From positions 1-55,509 of the forward strand of contig JANWVR010000045.1 in NCBI GenBank assembly GCA_025056735.1: a DNA stretch of 55,509 nucleotides, given 5' to 3'. The stretch is from Saprospiraceae bacterium (GTDB lineage Bacteria; Bacteroidota; Bacteroidia; Chitinophagales; Saprospiraceae). This document shows positions 27,158 to 34,540 of the stretch, piece after piece (positions within the stretch are counted from its first letter, which is position 1; the number at the start of each line of letters is the position of its first letter). The position numbers and the translations under genes were made by a program. The notes under the pieces were generated by a model that was not told the origin of the DNA, ran no database searches, and was given only the letters and a program-made list of their open reading frames with translations.

Positions 27158-27213
27158 CATTTTCCACTTTTCATTTTTCATTTTTCATTTTTCATTTTCC
27201 ACTTCCCACTTCC
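27158..27213 (-). repeat. Eight-unit heptanucleotide array overlapping a GT2 stop
   Basis: Eight contiguous heptamers read on the + strand: CATTTTC, CACTTTT, CATTTTT, CATTTTT, CATTTTT, CATTTTC, CACTTCC, CACTTCC. On the sense (purine) strand of the GT2 gene the array encodes the last residues (V-G-S-G-K) and its TGA stop (27194-27192). Confidence 0.9.
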
Positions 27214-27971
27214 CATTGCATTAGCGCTGGCCAAAACTGCGGTATTTTGCGCAACGGCTTGAGCCACAGCGTGAGTGGGCCAGGCGCGAGGTTGTTCATT
27301 TGCCAGGCGAGGCGGTCTTCCTGGTTGGCTCGCCAGCGCTGTCGGAGCGAGGCGTTGCTCATGCCGCCCGTTCGCATGCGCACGAGCACGCGCGGCAGGT
27401 AGGCTGCTGTAAGGCGGTATTTGTACAGGAAGCGCAGCATCAGTTCGTAGTCTGCCGACAGCCGCAGCCGCGTGTCGTACGCGCCCAGCGCGTTGTAGTA
27501 TTTTTTATAGGTAAAAAAGGTCGGGTGCGGCGGCATCCAGCCCCAGCGGAAGCGCGCGGGGCGAAAAGGGCCGGAATGCCAGTGACGCACAATCCGGTCG
27601 GGCTGATCGCGACGCACGTACTGTAAATCGGCGTAGCAGGCGTCGGCTCCGGTCTGCTGAAGCGTTTGGGCCACCCATGCCAGCGCCTCCGGCGAGACAT
27701 AGGCATCGTCGGCGTTGAGCAGGCCAATAACATCGCCGCTGGCTAAAGCAATGCCTTTGTTCATGGCATCGTAGGCGCCGCAGTCGGGTTCACTTACCAC
27801 TCGAGCCACGTGCTCAAAAGTGCGTGCAATGTCGGGCGTGCCGTCGGTAGAGGCCCCGTCCACCACGATGTGTTCTACACAGGGGTACGTCTGCTGTCGG
27901 ACGCTCTCCAGAGTATCACCAATAGTTTCAGCGCTGTTGTAGGCAACGGTGATGATGGAAATGGAAAGCAC
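27192..27971 (-). CDS. Family 2 glycosyltransferase (WcaA-like)
   Basis: 259 residues from GTG 27971. GT-A motifs: LSISIITVAYNSAETIGDTL, VVDGASTDGT, the stretch SEPDCGAYDAMNKGIALASG and the DxD-like LLNADDAY. These are typical of colanic-acid-type (WcaA/WcaE) cytoplasmic transferases. An ATG at 28022 would extend the protein by 17 residues, but a full -7 promoter element lies inside that stretch (27996-27989), so the GTG is preferred. The C-terminus ends within a heptamer array. Sugar and acceptor are unknown. Confidence 0.85.
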   Translation of the reverse strand: MLSISIITVAYNSAETIGDTLESVRQQTYPCVEHIVVDGASTDGTPDIARTFEHVARVVSEPDCGAYDAMNKGIALASGDVIGLLNADDAYVSPEALAWVAQTLQQTGADACYADLQYVRRDQPDRIVRHWHSGPFRPARFRWGWMPPHPTFFTYKKYYNALGAYDTRLRLSADYELMLRFLYKYRLTAAYLPRVLVRMRTGGMSNASLRQRWRANQEDRLAWQMNNLAPGPLTLWLKPLRKIPQFWPALMQWEVGSGK

Positions 27972-27988
27972 AGGCGTTTTTTTTGAGC

Positions 27989-27996
27989 CAAAGGTA
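27989..27996 (-). promoter_or_regulatory. Candidate -7 element for the minus-strand GT2 gene
   Basis: TACCTTTG on the minus strand lies 17 bases before GTG 27971. It argues for the internal GTG over the ATG at 28022. It forms a divergent pair with the guaA element 33 bases away. Confidence 0.45.
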
Positions 27997-28005
27997 AAGG
28001 CCTCA

Positions 28006-28037
28006 TTGATGCAGGGGTACACCTTTCCCTACCTTTG
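28006..28037 (+). promoter_or_regulatory. Probable guaA promoter, very short leader
   Basis: TACCTTTG (28030-28037) is a full -7 match, with TTG at 28006-28008, 21 bases upstream. The guaA ATG begins only nine bases after the element, so the transcript would have a leader of a few bases. Confidence 0.55.
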
Positions 28038-28046
28038 CTGCTGATT

Positions 28047-29585
28047 ATGGAGAAGATCGTCATTCTCGATTTTGGTTCTCAGTACACGCAGCTCATTGCG
28101 CGGCGCATCCGCGAGCTGTCGGTGTATTGCGAGATTGTTCCTTACCACCGCATGCCCGAGCTGACACCCGACGTGCGCGGCATCATCCTGTCGGGCAGCC
28201 CTTTTTCCGTCAAACAGCCCGATGCGCCGCGCATCCCGCCGGAACTTCTGGTGGGCCAGCGCCCAATCCTGGGCATTTGCTACGGCGCGCAGCTGATTGC
28301 CGACCACTACGGCGGCACGGTGGCGCGCTCTGAAACCCGCGAGTACGGCAAGGCCACGCTGGTCATGCACGACCCTTCCGATCCCTTCCTCCAGGGCATT
28401 TCGCCGCATTCACAGGTGTGGATGAGCCATGGAGACACAATCTTCCGGCTGCCTCCAGGTTTCCGGGCACTGGCCGGCACTGAGAACATCGTGGTGGCTG
28501 TGTACCGTGCAGAGGAAGACTTCAGCGCTACGCCAGTGTACGGCATTCAGTTCCATCCAGAGGTGTACCACACCGTAGAGGGCACGGTTTTTCTGAGAAA
28601 CTTTGTCTTCGACATCTGTGGCTGTCAGGCCGACTGGACGCCGGCGCACTACATCGAAGAAACCGTGTCCGCCCTGCGCCAGCAAATCGGTGCAGATAAG
28701 GTCATCATGGCGCTCTCAGGCGGCGTGGACTCTACCGTAGCGGCTACATTGCTACACCGCGCCGTGGGCAAGCGACTGTTCTGCTTTTTTGTGGACAATG
28801 GTCTGCTGCGGAAAGGCGAATTCGAGACCGTTTTGCACACCTATCATCAAATGGGCCTCAACGTCGAGGGTGTGAATGCCAGGACGCGCTTTTACGAAGC
28901 CCTGCGCGGCGTGAGCGACCCGGAGGCCAAGCGAAAAATCATCGGTCGCCTATTCATTGAAATCTTTGAAGAAGAAGCCCGTGCCCACGCGGACTGTCAC
29001 TGGCTGGGGCAGGGAACCATCTACCCCGATGTCATCGAGTCCGTAAGCGTCCACGGGCCGTCTGTTACCATCAAAAGTCACCACAATGTGGGCGGTTTGC
29101 CTGAAAAGTTCAACCTGAAGATCGTAGAGCCGCTGCGCATGTTGTTCAAGGACGAGGTGCGGCGCGTCGGACGCGAACTGGGCATCCCGTCCGAAATTTT
29201 AAACCGCCACCCCTTCCCTGGCCCAGGTCTGGGCATCCGCATTCTGGGCGACATCACGCCCGAAAAAGTGCAGCTGCTCCAGGAAGCTGACGCCATTTAC
29301 ATCGAAAAACTAAAAGAGTACGGCCTTTACGACCAGGTGTGGCAGGCCGGCGCCATCCTGTTGCCCATCCAGTCGGTAGGCGTCATGGGCGACGAACGCA
29401 CCTACGAACGCACCATCGCCCTGCGCGCCGTCAACAGCACCGACGGCATGACGGCTGAATGGAGCCGACTGCCCTACGACTTCTTAGCCGACGTGTCCAG
29501 CACCATCGTCAACCGCGTCAAAGGCATCAACCGCGTCGTCTATGACATCAGCACCAAACCACCGGCAACGATTGAATGGGAATGA
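28047..29585 (+). CDS. guaA: GMP synthase (glutamine-hydrolysing)
   Basis: 512 residues, normal length. It converts XMP to GMP with glutamine and ATP. The class I amidotransferase domain begins [19 protein letters not shown] and has Cys78 in [11 protein letters not shown] and the His-Glu pair in QFHPEV. The ATP pyrophosphatase domain has the P-loop [12 protein letters not shown], and the C-terminal dimerisation domain contains [12 protein letters not shown] and ends with the standard PATIEWE. An in-frame TTG at 28035 lies inside the promoter element and was rejected. The TGA stop is part of the first unit of a heptamer array. Confidence 0.97.
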   Translation: MEKIVILDFGSQYTQLIARRIRELSVYCEIVPYHRMPELTPDVRGIILSGSPFSVKQPDAPRIPPELLVGQRPILGICYGAQLIADHYGGTVARSETREYGKATLVMHDPSDPFLQGISPHSQVWMSHGDTIFRLPPGFRALAGTENIVVAVYRAEEDFSATPVYGIQFHPEVYHTVEGTVFLRNFVFDICGCQADWTPAHYIEETVSALRQQIGADKVIMALSGGVDSTVAATLLHRAVGKRLFCFFVDNGLLRKGEFETVLHTYHQMGLNVEGVNARTRFYEALRGVSDPEAKRKIIGRLFIEIFEEEARAHADCHWLGQGTIYPDVIESVSVHGPSVTIKSHHNVGGLPEKFNLKIVEPLRMLFKDEVRRVGRELGIPSEILNRHPFPGPGLGIRILGDITPEKVQLLQEADAIYIEKLKEYGLYDQVWQAGAILLPIQSVGVMGDERTYERTIALRAVNSTDGMTAEWSRLPYDFLADVSSTIVNRVKGINRVVYDISTKPPATIEWE

Positions 29586-29601
29586 AAAGTGGAAAGTGGA
29601 A
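29581..29601 (+). repeat. Three-unit heptanucleotide array overlapping the guaA stop
   Basis: AATGAAA, AGTGGAA, AGTGGAA on the + strand; the stop TGA is 29583-29585. The 20 bases from 29585 can pair, with G-U wobbles, with the pyrimidine array that begins 42 bases after this one. Confidence 0.8.
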
Positions 29602-29642
29602 AATATTAGGCCCTTACTGCGGCGTTTTTGGGCATTCGGCCC

Positions 29643-29761
29643 TCTCCCACTCTTTACTCTTACTTTTTCAATTCCCATCTTTAATTTCTAATTCCTGACT
29701 CCTCATTTTTCATTTTTCATTTTTCATTTTTCATTTTTCACTTTTAATTTTTAACTCCCTA
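29643..29761 (+). repeat. Seventeen-unit heptanucleotide array abutting a start codon
   Basis: Read in one register the 119 bases split into 17 heptamers. Degenerate units come first (TCTCCCA, CTCTTTA, CTCTTAC, TTTTTCA, ATTCCCA, TCTTTAA, TTTCTAA, TTCCTGA, CTCCTCA). Five perfect TTTTTCA units follow (29706-29740), then CTTTTAA, TTTTTAA and CTCCCTA. The last unit ends at 29761, directly before the ATG of the lptE-like gene. No Shine-Dalgarno sequence is present. Confidence 0.85.
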
Positions 29762-30268
29762 ATGGCTCGATTGCTTTCCCTTCTGCTCATGGTCTTCTGG
29801 CTGTCCCAAACGGGGTGTTATTCGCTGAAGGGTATTTCGATTGACCCGAAGGTAAAGACCTTTTTTGTGCAGAATATCGAGAATGCTGCGGCGAGCGCTC
29901 CACCTACGCTGGCGGTGGACTTCACGGAGCGGCTGAAGGATAAAATCCGCACGGAGACTCCCTTGCGATTGGTCAATGATGCGCCCGATGCGGAGTTTAG
30001 CGGACGCATCACAGACTTTCGGGTGGTGCCCGTGGCGCCTAAGCCGGGCGAGACGGTCTCGCTCAACCGATTGGAAATTCGCTTACAGCTGCTGTACACC
30101 GTCAATGTCGAGGGAGCAGAGGGCGCCTGGCCTGCCGAGCGCACGTTCAGCCATTTTGCCGAATTTGGCGCCGACCAGGACTTATTGAGCATTCAGGAGA
30201 CCCTTATCCGCCAGATTTTTGACCAATTGTTGGAGGATGTCTTCAACGCTGCCTTCAACAACTGGTGA
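29762..30268 (+). CDS. LptE-like outer-membrane lipoprotein
   Basis: 168 residues. The signal sequence LLSLLLMVFWLSQTGCYSLKG ends in an imperfect lipobox (Q-T-G-C). The mature part has the LptE-like alternating pattern seen in Bacteroidota: FFVQNIEN, DFTERLKDKIRTETPLRLV, AEFSGRITDFRV and a C-terminal helix LIRQIFDQLLEDVFNAAF. LptE partners LptD in placing lipopolysaccharide in the outer leaflet. The order lptE-like, TPR-like protein, secG is recurrent in Bacteroidota and supports the call. Sequence similarity to proteobacterial LptE is low. Confidence 0.78.
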   Translation: MARLLSLLLMVFWLSQTGCYSLKGISIDPKVKTFFVQNIENAAASAPPTLAVDFTERLKDKIRTETPLRLVNDAPDAEFSGRITDFRVVPVAPKPGETVSLNRLEIRLQLLYTVNVEGAEGAWPAERTFSHFAEFGADQDLLSIQETLIRQIFDQLLEDVFNAAFNNW

Positions 30269-30287
30269 GGCTAAATGCCACAATGCC

Positions 30288-31118
30288 ATGACCCACGAAC
30301 GCTTCCAACAATTTCTGCAAAGCCCTGACTTGCTTTCGACCATCCCGTACGAGGAGTTGAAGACGCTGGCGATTACCTATCCTTATGCTGCCAACCTGCA
30401 GGTATTGCTGCTGCTCAAGTCGGCCCAGGAACAGCACCCCGATGAGGAGCGCAACCGCTCGACCGCAGCCGCCTACTGCCTCGACCGCAAGCTGCTGTTC
30501 TGCCTGCTGAATGATTTAGCCGTCGTGCCTGTTCCAGCAGTGGAGTTAGAAGTACTTGAGCTGAAGCCACTTAGCGCCTTGCCCGCCCGCGATGAGCGCA
30601 CCGCAGAACTTCAGACTGAGGCGGCGCTGGTTGTGCCTCTCCCTCCTTCGCCTACTCCTCCCGAAGATACTCGGGAGAAGCCGATGCCTGAAGACGCACC
30701 GGTAGAGGGTCCCAGTCTCCAGGAAGAGGCTACTGGAGCTGCCGACCTGACGATAGTTACTGAAGCGCCCGTCCTCGAGACGGCACGCTTCTCGAGTTTT
30801 GCCGAATGGGCCAACCACTTTAATCCCGTGCTCCTGACCAAGAAGGCGCCCGCCGCACCTACAACACCTCCGCCTGCTGCCGAAACACCGGCGCCCTCGC
30901 CGGAAAACCCGCAGAAAACACCCGGTATCGCCCAGCAATTGGCCCAAAAAAGCGTCAGCGAAAACCCGGAAATTGCCTCCGAAACCCTGGCACGCCTGTA
31001 TGCCCAACAGGGCTACCGCGACAAGGCCATAGAAATGTATCAGCGTTTAATGGTGTTGCATCCCGAAAAAAGCGCGTTCTTTGCGGCCCAAATCGAGGCT
31101 TTGACTAAAAACACGTAA
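30288..31118 (+). CDS. TPR-like protein between lptE and secG, unknown function
   Basis: 276 residues from ATG 30288; the longer open frame from 30219 overlaps the preceding gene and was rejected. The N-terminal 85 residues (MTHERFQQFLQSPDLLSTI and LAITYPYAANLQVLLLLK) form a helical domain found in the Bacteroidota protein at this position. A Pro/Ala/Glu-rich linker (about 115-215) follows. The C-terminal 50 residues (SETLARLYAQQGYRDKAIEMYQRLM) read as one tetratricopeptide-like helix pair. No signal peptide, so probably cytoplasmic. Its role is not established; co-occurrence with lptE and secG hints at envelope biogenesis. Three bases separate it from secG. Confidence 0.75.
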   Translation: MTHERFQQFLQSPDLLSTIPYEELKTLAITYPYAANLQVLLLLKSAQEQHPDEERNRSTAAAYCLDRKLLFCLLNDLAVVPVPAVELEVLELKPLSALPARDERTAELQTEAALVVPLPPSPTPPEDTREKPMPEDAPVEGPSLQEEATGAADLTIVTEAPVLETARFSSFAEWANHFNPVLLTKKAPAAPTTPPPAAETPAPSPENPQKTPGIAQQLAQKSVSENPEIASETLARLYAQQGYRDKAIEMYQRLMVLHPEKSAFFAAQIEALTKNT

Positions 31119-31121
31119 GAA

Positions 31122-31391
31122 ATGTTAGCAACACTGACGGTATTGATTGCTTTAGTGAGCGTGCTGCTGATGGCGGCCATTCTCATTCAAAACCCTAAGG
31201 GCGGTGGCATTGACCCCACTTTAGGAGGTCAGGCGCAGCAGCTGTTTGGCGCCGCTCGCTCGACGGAATTCATTGAAAAAGCCACCTGGGTGCTCGCCGG
31301 CGCGTTGGCCGTGCTGTGCATCGTGGCGGTGCTCGTAGTAGGTCAGGGCGGCTCGGGCGTGGAGACCATTCCGCTGCAAACTGGTGGCTAA
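31122..31391 (+). CDS. secG: Protein translocase subunit SecG
   Basis: 89 residues with two membrane helices, LTVLIALVSVLLMAAILIQ and WVLAGALAVLCIVAVLVV. The loop between them has the SecG motif NPKGGGIDPTLGG and QQLFGAARSTEF. SecG assists SecYE/SecA in preprotein export. Last gene of its cluster and followed by a strong terminator. Confidence 0.95.
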   Translation: MLATLTVLIALVSVLLMAAILIQNPKGGGIDPTLGGQAQQLFGAARSTEFIEKATWVLAGALAVLCIVAVLVVGQGGSGVETIPLQTGG

Positions 31392-31418
31392 ACGCCGCGC
31401 AACCCACTTAGTGGCGAG

Positions 31419-31464
31419 AAGCCCATTTCACGGCAATTAGCGGTGAAATGGGCTTTGCTTTTTT
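31419..31464 (+). terminator. Rho-independent terminator after secG
   Basis: Perfect 12-bp stem AGCCCATTTCAC (31420-31431) / GTGAAATGGGCT (31443-31454) with an 11-base loop, followed by TTGCTTTTTT. It begins 28 bases after the secG stop. Confidence 0.85.
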
Positions 31465-31554
31465 CAAAAAATTATGAAACAAAGTACGCCTGACTACAAG
31501 CGGGATGCCGTCAATACCTGGGTTAGAGAGCTTATGCGTGTGGAGGTGGCGTTG

Positions 31555-32403
31555 TCAAGGCATTAAGGCGTCGTCGTAGCGATCCAGACCCAGCCCTTCT
31601 ATAAGGGCAATGAGTTTTTGCGCGTAAAGCGGATCGGTGGCATAGCCGGCCTTTTGCAGCCCGTGCGCCCAGGCACGATAGTCCGTTGGATCGAGTTTGA
31701 ACAGTGCGGCGTAGCGCTTGCTATTTTTAAGAAATTGGCTGTGCGCCCGGTAGCTGCTCCAGACGTTGTCGTAGCGAATAAAGAAGTCTTTGTGAGAGTC
31801 GTCGGTAAAGTTGACGCAATGCCCTCGCCTGCAGGTTTTAGAAAAACATTTCATGCCGAAGTGATTGTTGGTTTTGCGCGCCAGCGGGCTATCGCCGGCG
31901 TTGCTTTCCAACAGTCCCTGGGCCAGCGTGATACTGGCCGGGATGCCGAAGCGCTGCATTTCGGCCTCGGCCACGGGGGCAAGGCGTTCTACGTAGGCAC
32001 GGCAAAGTTCGAGTGAGCGCCTTGCCTCCTCGGGCGAGCAGCCGTTGCGCCGGGCAAAGTCGGGGTCAATGGCAAAGCGCGTGTGGCCGGTGGCGTGGTC
32101 GGGCAGCGTTACCGCAGTGCGTTTGGCCTCTGGCCGAGATGAGGCCCTTAGCACGGGCGTCGAGAGGGCCGCCGCCTCTGAGAGCACGGCTGCGGCGGCC
32201 GCCGTGGCTACCGGCGCTGGTCGAGCCACCGGCTCCGCTGAGCCGTAGTTCAGGTTGATGGAAATGCGGTCGGTCCAGACCAGATAAAGCAGTGCCAACA
32301 GCACTAAGCATTTCCAGATGAGCGCGTCGTTTTGGGTCGTATCTACCTGAGCGGCATGCGCCATTCGCCCGACGCCGGCGTTCGTGGAGGAAGTGTGCTT
32401 CAT
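31555..32403 (-). CDS. Membrane-anchored glucosaminidase (GH73-like)
   Basis: 282 residues. One N-terminal membrane helix (ALIWKCLVLLALLYLVW) and an Ala/Pro-rich linker precede a C-terminal glucosaminidase domain. The domain begins YVERLAPVAEAEMQRFGIPASITLAQGLLES, where the Glu is the expected catalytic acid, continues with ARKTNNHFGMKC and FFIRYDNVWSSYRAHSQFL, and ends with WAHGLQKAGYATDPLYAQKL. These match GH73 (FlgJ/LytG-like) enzymes that cleave the peptidoglycan glycan chain. A periplasmic position facing the wall is inferred. Two cysteines (CFSKTCRRGHC) form an extra loop. Confidence 0.88.
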   Translation of the reverse strand: MKHTSSTNAGVGRMAHAAQVDTTQNDALIWKCLVLLALLYLVWTDRISINLNYGSAEPVARPAPVATAAAAAVLSEAAALSTPVLRASSRPEAKRTAVTLPDHATGHTRFAIDPDFARRNGCSPEEARRSLELCRAYVERLAPVAEAEMQRFGIPASITLAQGLLESNAGDSPLARKTNNHFGMKCFSKTCRRGHCVNFTDDSHKDFFIRYDNVWSSYRAHSQFLKNSKRYAALFKLDPTDYRAWAHGLQKAGYATDPLYAQKLIALIEGLGLDRYDDALMP

Positions 32404-32517
32404 CGTTTAATACTTTTTTGTTTTAGAAAGAGCCACAAAGAAACAAATTGTTTTAAAAACTACCAAGCCTTGGCGCCCACTTTTTTTTCTAAACTGACGT
32501 GTTTGGTCGCGTCATTC

Positions 32518-32525
32518 TATTTTTG
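32518..32525 (+). promoter_or_regulatory. Candidate -7 element for the kinase-pfkA-glmM run
   Basis: TATTTTTG matches TAnnTTTG; the leader to ATG 32650 would be about 120 bases. No -33 TTG at standard spacing (a TTTG lies only 12 bases upstream). Confidence 0.35.
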
Positions 32526-32649
32526 CCCCAAACGGCGCCCTCCTGCACGGGCGAGCAGTCTGTGCGCGCAGAAGAAACATATGGCTCATTTTCAGCGCTA
32601 AGTATCGAGAGGCCCGTTCTTTCTCAGGCACTTTTTGCACGCTATTACC

Positions 32650-33498
32650 ATGGATATTGTTGCCGACTGCGGCTCTACCAAGTGCGACTGGCTCTTAGTT
32701 AAGGGCGGTCGGGATCGGGATGTGGTGAACACGCAAGGCTTTAGCCCTTTTTTCCATACGACGGCTGAGATCGAGGGCATTCTGCGCAGCCAGTTGCTGC
32801 CCAAGTTGCCCGACTCGGCGGTTGTCCAACACGTGTGGTTTTACGGGACGGGCATCCACGATGCAGACAGAGCCGCGATCGTGCACAAGGCCCTTCGGGC
32901 AATTTTCCCAGATGCTGCCATCGAGGTCGAGCACGATCTGCTGGGCGCGGCGCGCGCCGTGTGCCAGCGGAGTGCCGGCATTGCATGTATCTTAGGGACA
33001 GGCTCCAACAGTTGCTACTACGATGGCCGCCAGATTGTAGACAATGTGCCGTCATTGGGCTGGCTACTGGGCGACGAAGGCAGCGGTACGCATCTGGGCA
33101 AGGCGCTGCTGCGCGCCTGGTTTTATCGTGAGCTCCCCCCTGACCTGCACGCCGCGTTCGAGGCAGACCATCCAGAAGGGCCTACCGCCATCAAGAACCG
33201 CGTTTATGAAAAAGGTGGAAACGCTTACATCGCCACCTTCACTAAGTTTTTGGGCGCTCACCTGCAACATCCCTTCGTACGCGGTTTAGTGGCAGAGAGC
33301 CTTGGCGAATTTTTAGACCGCCACGCGCGCAAGTACAGCGGCTACCAGCACGTGCCGGTGCATTTCGTGGGCGCCATAGCGCACCATTTCAGCGACATTC
33401 TAATGGAGTGTTTACGCGAGCGCAAAATGCAACCGGGTGTCATCCTGCGCAACCCCATCCACGCCTTAGGAGAATACCACCTGCCCTTCACCGATTAA
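32650..33498 (+). CDS. BadF/BadG-type ATPase, probable N-acetylglucosamine kinase
   Basis: 282 residues. The ASKHA phosphate-1 motif is IVADCGSTKCDWLLV, the second is CILGTGSNS, followed by SLGWLLGDEGSGTHLGKALL, all as in the Bacteroidota N-acetylglucosamine kinase-like members of the BadF/BadG/BcrA/BcrD family. It would phosphorylate an amino sugar, probably from peptidoglycan or chitin turnover. pfkA and glmM follow with gaps of 31 and 24 bp, which supports a sugar-phosphate role. An in-frame TTG at 32635 is less likely than ATG 32650. Sugar specificity is inferred only from family and neighbours. Confidence 0.82.
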   Translation: MDIVADCGSTKCDWLLVKGGRDRDVVNTQGFSPFFHTTAEIEGILRSQLLPKLPDSAVVQHVWFYGTGIHDADRAAIVHKALRAIFPDAAIEVEHDLLGAARAVCQRSAGIACILGTGSNSCYYDGRQIVDNVPSLGWLLGDEGSGTHLGKALLRAWFYRELPPDLHAAFEADHPEGPTAIKNRVYEKGGNAYIATFTKFLGAHLQHPFVRGLVAESLGEFLDRHARKYSGYQHVPVHFVGAIAHHFSDILMECLRERKMQPGVILRNPIHALGEYHLPFTD

Positions 33499-33529
33499 CG
33501 CCGTCACAGCGAGGCCGACCTTTTTTCCC

Positions 33530-34516
33530 ATGAAAGACATCAAACGAGTTGCCGTGTTTACTTCTGGCGGTGACGCTCCAGGCATGAATGCTGCCATCCG
33601 CGCCGTCGTGCGCAACGCTTTACACAACGACCTGCACATCTTCGGCATTCAGCGCGGATATCAAGGCATGATTGACGGCCAGATACGGCGATTGGAGACC
33701 TCAGACGTTAGTAACATCATCCACCGGGGCGGCACCGTGCTCAAGACGGCCCGCTGTCCAGAGTTCCTGACGCCAGAGGGCCGCAAACGCGCTTACGAAA
33801 ACCTGATTTACAACGATATTGATGCCTTAGTGGCCATCGGCGGCAACGGCACGCTCAGCGGCGCGCTTCAATTCGCCCGCGAATACCCGGATATTGCTAT
33901 CGTCGGCCTGCCCGGCACCATTGACAACGACCTATACGGCACCGACTTTTCCATCGGCTTCGACACCGCGGTCAACACAGCCATGCAGGCTGTGGATCGC
34001 ATCCGCGACACAGCCGACTCGCACAATCGCCTGTTCTTTGTCGAGGTCATGGGCCGCCACTCGGGCTACATCGCGCTCCACACCGGCATTGCTGGCGGTG
34101 CGGGCGGGGTCATCATCCCAGAGGAGGACATGGACTTGGAGGAGCTCGTCAAGCTGCTCAAACGCGGCACGGCGCGCAAGAAATTGTTCAGCATCGTTAT
34201 TGTAGCGGAGGAGAGCCGCATGGGCAACGTGTTTGCCCTGGCTGAGCAGGTGTCGCAGCGCGTGGAAGAGTACGACGACGTGCGCGTAACGGTCATCGGC
34301 CACCTGCAGCGCGGCGGCTCGCCTACGGCCTTCGACCGCGTGCTGGCCAGCGTGCTGGGTTTCCAGGCCATCGAAGCCCTGCTGGCCGGCCAAACGGGCG
34401 TCATGGTAGGCATTCGCAATAACCAGGTGCACTTCACACCCTTCGAGGAAGCTATAGCGAAGCCCAAAAAGCCGGGAAAGGAGCTGCTTCGCATGGCACA
34501 CATTTTGGCCCAATAA
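33530..34516 (+). CDS. pfkA: 6-phosphofructokinase
   Basis: 328 residues, normal for bacterial PfkA, which makes fructose 1,6-bisphosphate in glycolysis. Visible motifs are FTSGGDAPGMNAAIRAVVR, PGTIDNDLYGTD with the catalytic Asp, VEVMGRHSG and HLQRGGSP. The phosphoryl-donor loop, GGDG in the E. coli enzyme, reads GGNGTLSGA (Asn106). The Asp there helps bind Mg-ATP, while the following Gly is the residue associated with ATP rather than pyrophosphate use. The donor is therefore probably ATP, but the Asn is unusual. Middle gene of a kinase-pfkA-glmM run. Confidence 0.93.
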   Translation: MKDIKRVAVFTSGGDAPGMNAAIRAVVRNALHNDLHIFGIQRGYQGMIDGQIRRLETSDVSNIIHRGGTVLKTARCPEFLTPEGRKRAYENLIYNDIDALVAIGGNGTLSGALQFAREYPDIAIVGLPGTIDNDLYGTDFSIGFDTAVNTAMQAVDRIRDTADSHNRLFFVEVMGRHSGYIALHTGIAGGAGGVIIPEEDMDLEELVKLLKRGTARKKLFSIVIVAEESRMGNVFALAEQVSQRVEEYDDVRVTVIGHLQRGGSPTAFDRVLASVLGFQAIEALLAGQTGVMVGIRNNQVHFTPFEEAIAKPKKPGKELLRMAHILAQ

Positions 34517-34540
34517 CCTCTCGAACAACACCTCGCGCTC

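Noticed and set aside
27158-27213. Possible CRISPR array
   Set aside because: Units are seven bases with no spacers and no cas genes in the window; it is a simple tandem heptamer array.
31474-31566. A 30-codon frame on + containing Y-K-R-D-A-V, reminiscent of IS3-type OrfA
   Set aside because: Too short, overlaps the end of the GH73 gene and follows a strong terminator. The likeness is a few residues only.
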